DNA from: Pegea sp. RAD2-039
Taxonomy: Eukaryota; Chordata; Thaliacea; Salpida; Salpidae
Direction of reading: 5' to 3'
Assembly (NCBI GenBank): GCA_034620365.1
Contig: JAQGEQ010000046.1
Coordinates: 124,001 to 188,000, forward strand
DNA length: 64,000 nt
The notes beneath the pieces were generated by a model that saw nothing but the letters and a program-made list of their open reading frames with translations, was not told the origin of the DNA and ran no database searches. This document shows positions 63,980-64,000 of this stretch, one piece after another. The position numbers were made by a program, and so were the translations under genes. Each line of letters begins with the position of its first letter. Within the stretch, counting starts at the first letter, position 1.

Positions 63980-64000
63980 GTAATCAGTTGATCCGACCCC

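Overview
This window is nuclear DNA of a multicellular animal. The genes are split by many short introns, mostly GT-AG with some non-canonical ones. Codon use is standard, intergenic DNA is very AT-rich, and the proteins are metazoan: midline/TRIM, an SLC10 transporter, a TGN46-like protein and a centrosomal CM1 protein. I cannot name the species. All exon models were built by eye from splice sites, reading phase and remembered family architecture. In every complete model the exon lengths sum to a multiple of three.

Layout. 755-2646 (-): tryptophan 2,3-dioxygenase, 11 exons. 5982-8296 (+): type-B carboxylesterase, 8 exons. 11941-17575 (+): MID1/MID2-type TRIM E3 ligase, 15 exons. 18666-20290 (-): SLC10 sodium/bile-acid-type cotransporter, 5 exons, convergent with MID. 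20291-29908: gene-poor stretch with decayed retrotransposons. 29909-34728 (-): VPS11, 23 exons, two of its introns AT-AC and U12-like. 35040-41200 (-): two copies of one CR1-like LINE, one with an intact ORF2 and one internally deleted. 42511-45103 (-): TGN38/46-like type I Golgi membrane protein with about 48 tandem 10-residue repeats. 45696-47462 (-): eIF2A in a single coding exon. 47463-53349: AT-rich gene-free DNA with one LINE tail. 53350 to past the right edge (+): CDK5RAP2/myomegalin/centrosomin-like coiled-coil protein with an N-terminal CM1 motif, 27 exons seen. Intron 19 of this gene holds a 1.8-kb minisatellite.

The genes do not form one pathway. They are ordinary conserved cell-biology and metabolic genes: kynurenine pathway, endolysosomal tethering, Golgi trafficking, translation initiation, centrosome and microtubules. 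I found no convincing new multi-gene system. The points most worth a second look are the two U12-like AT-AC introns in VPS11, a GC-AG intron in the SLC10 gene, the AG-free minisatellite inside an intron, the dense TGACGTCA octamers in the GC-richer parts (including coding exons), and the repeat-expanded TGN46-like protein.
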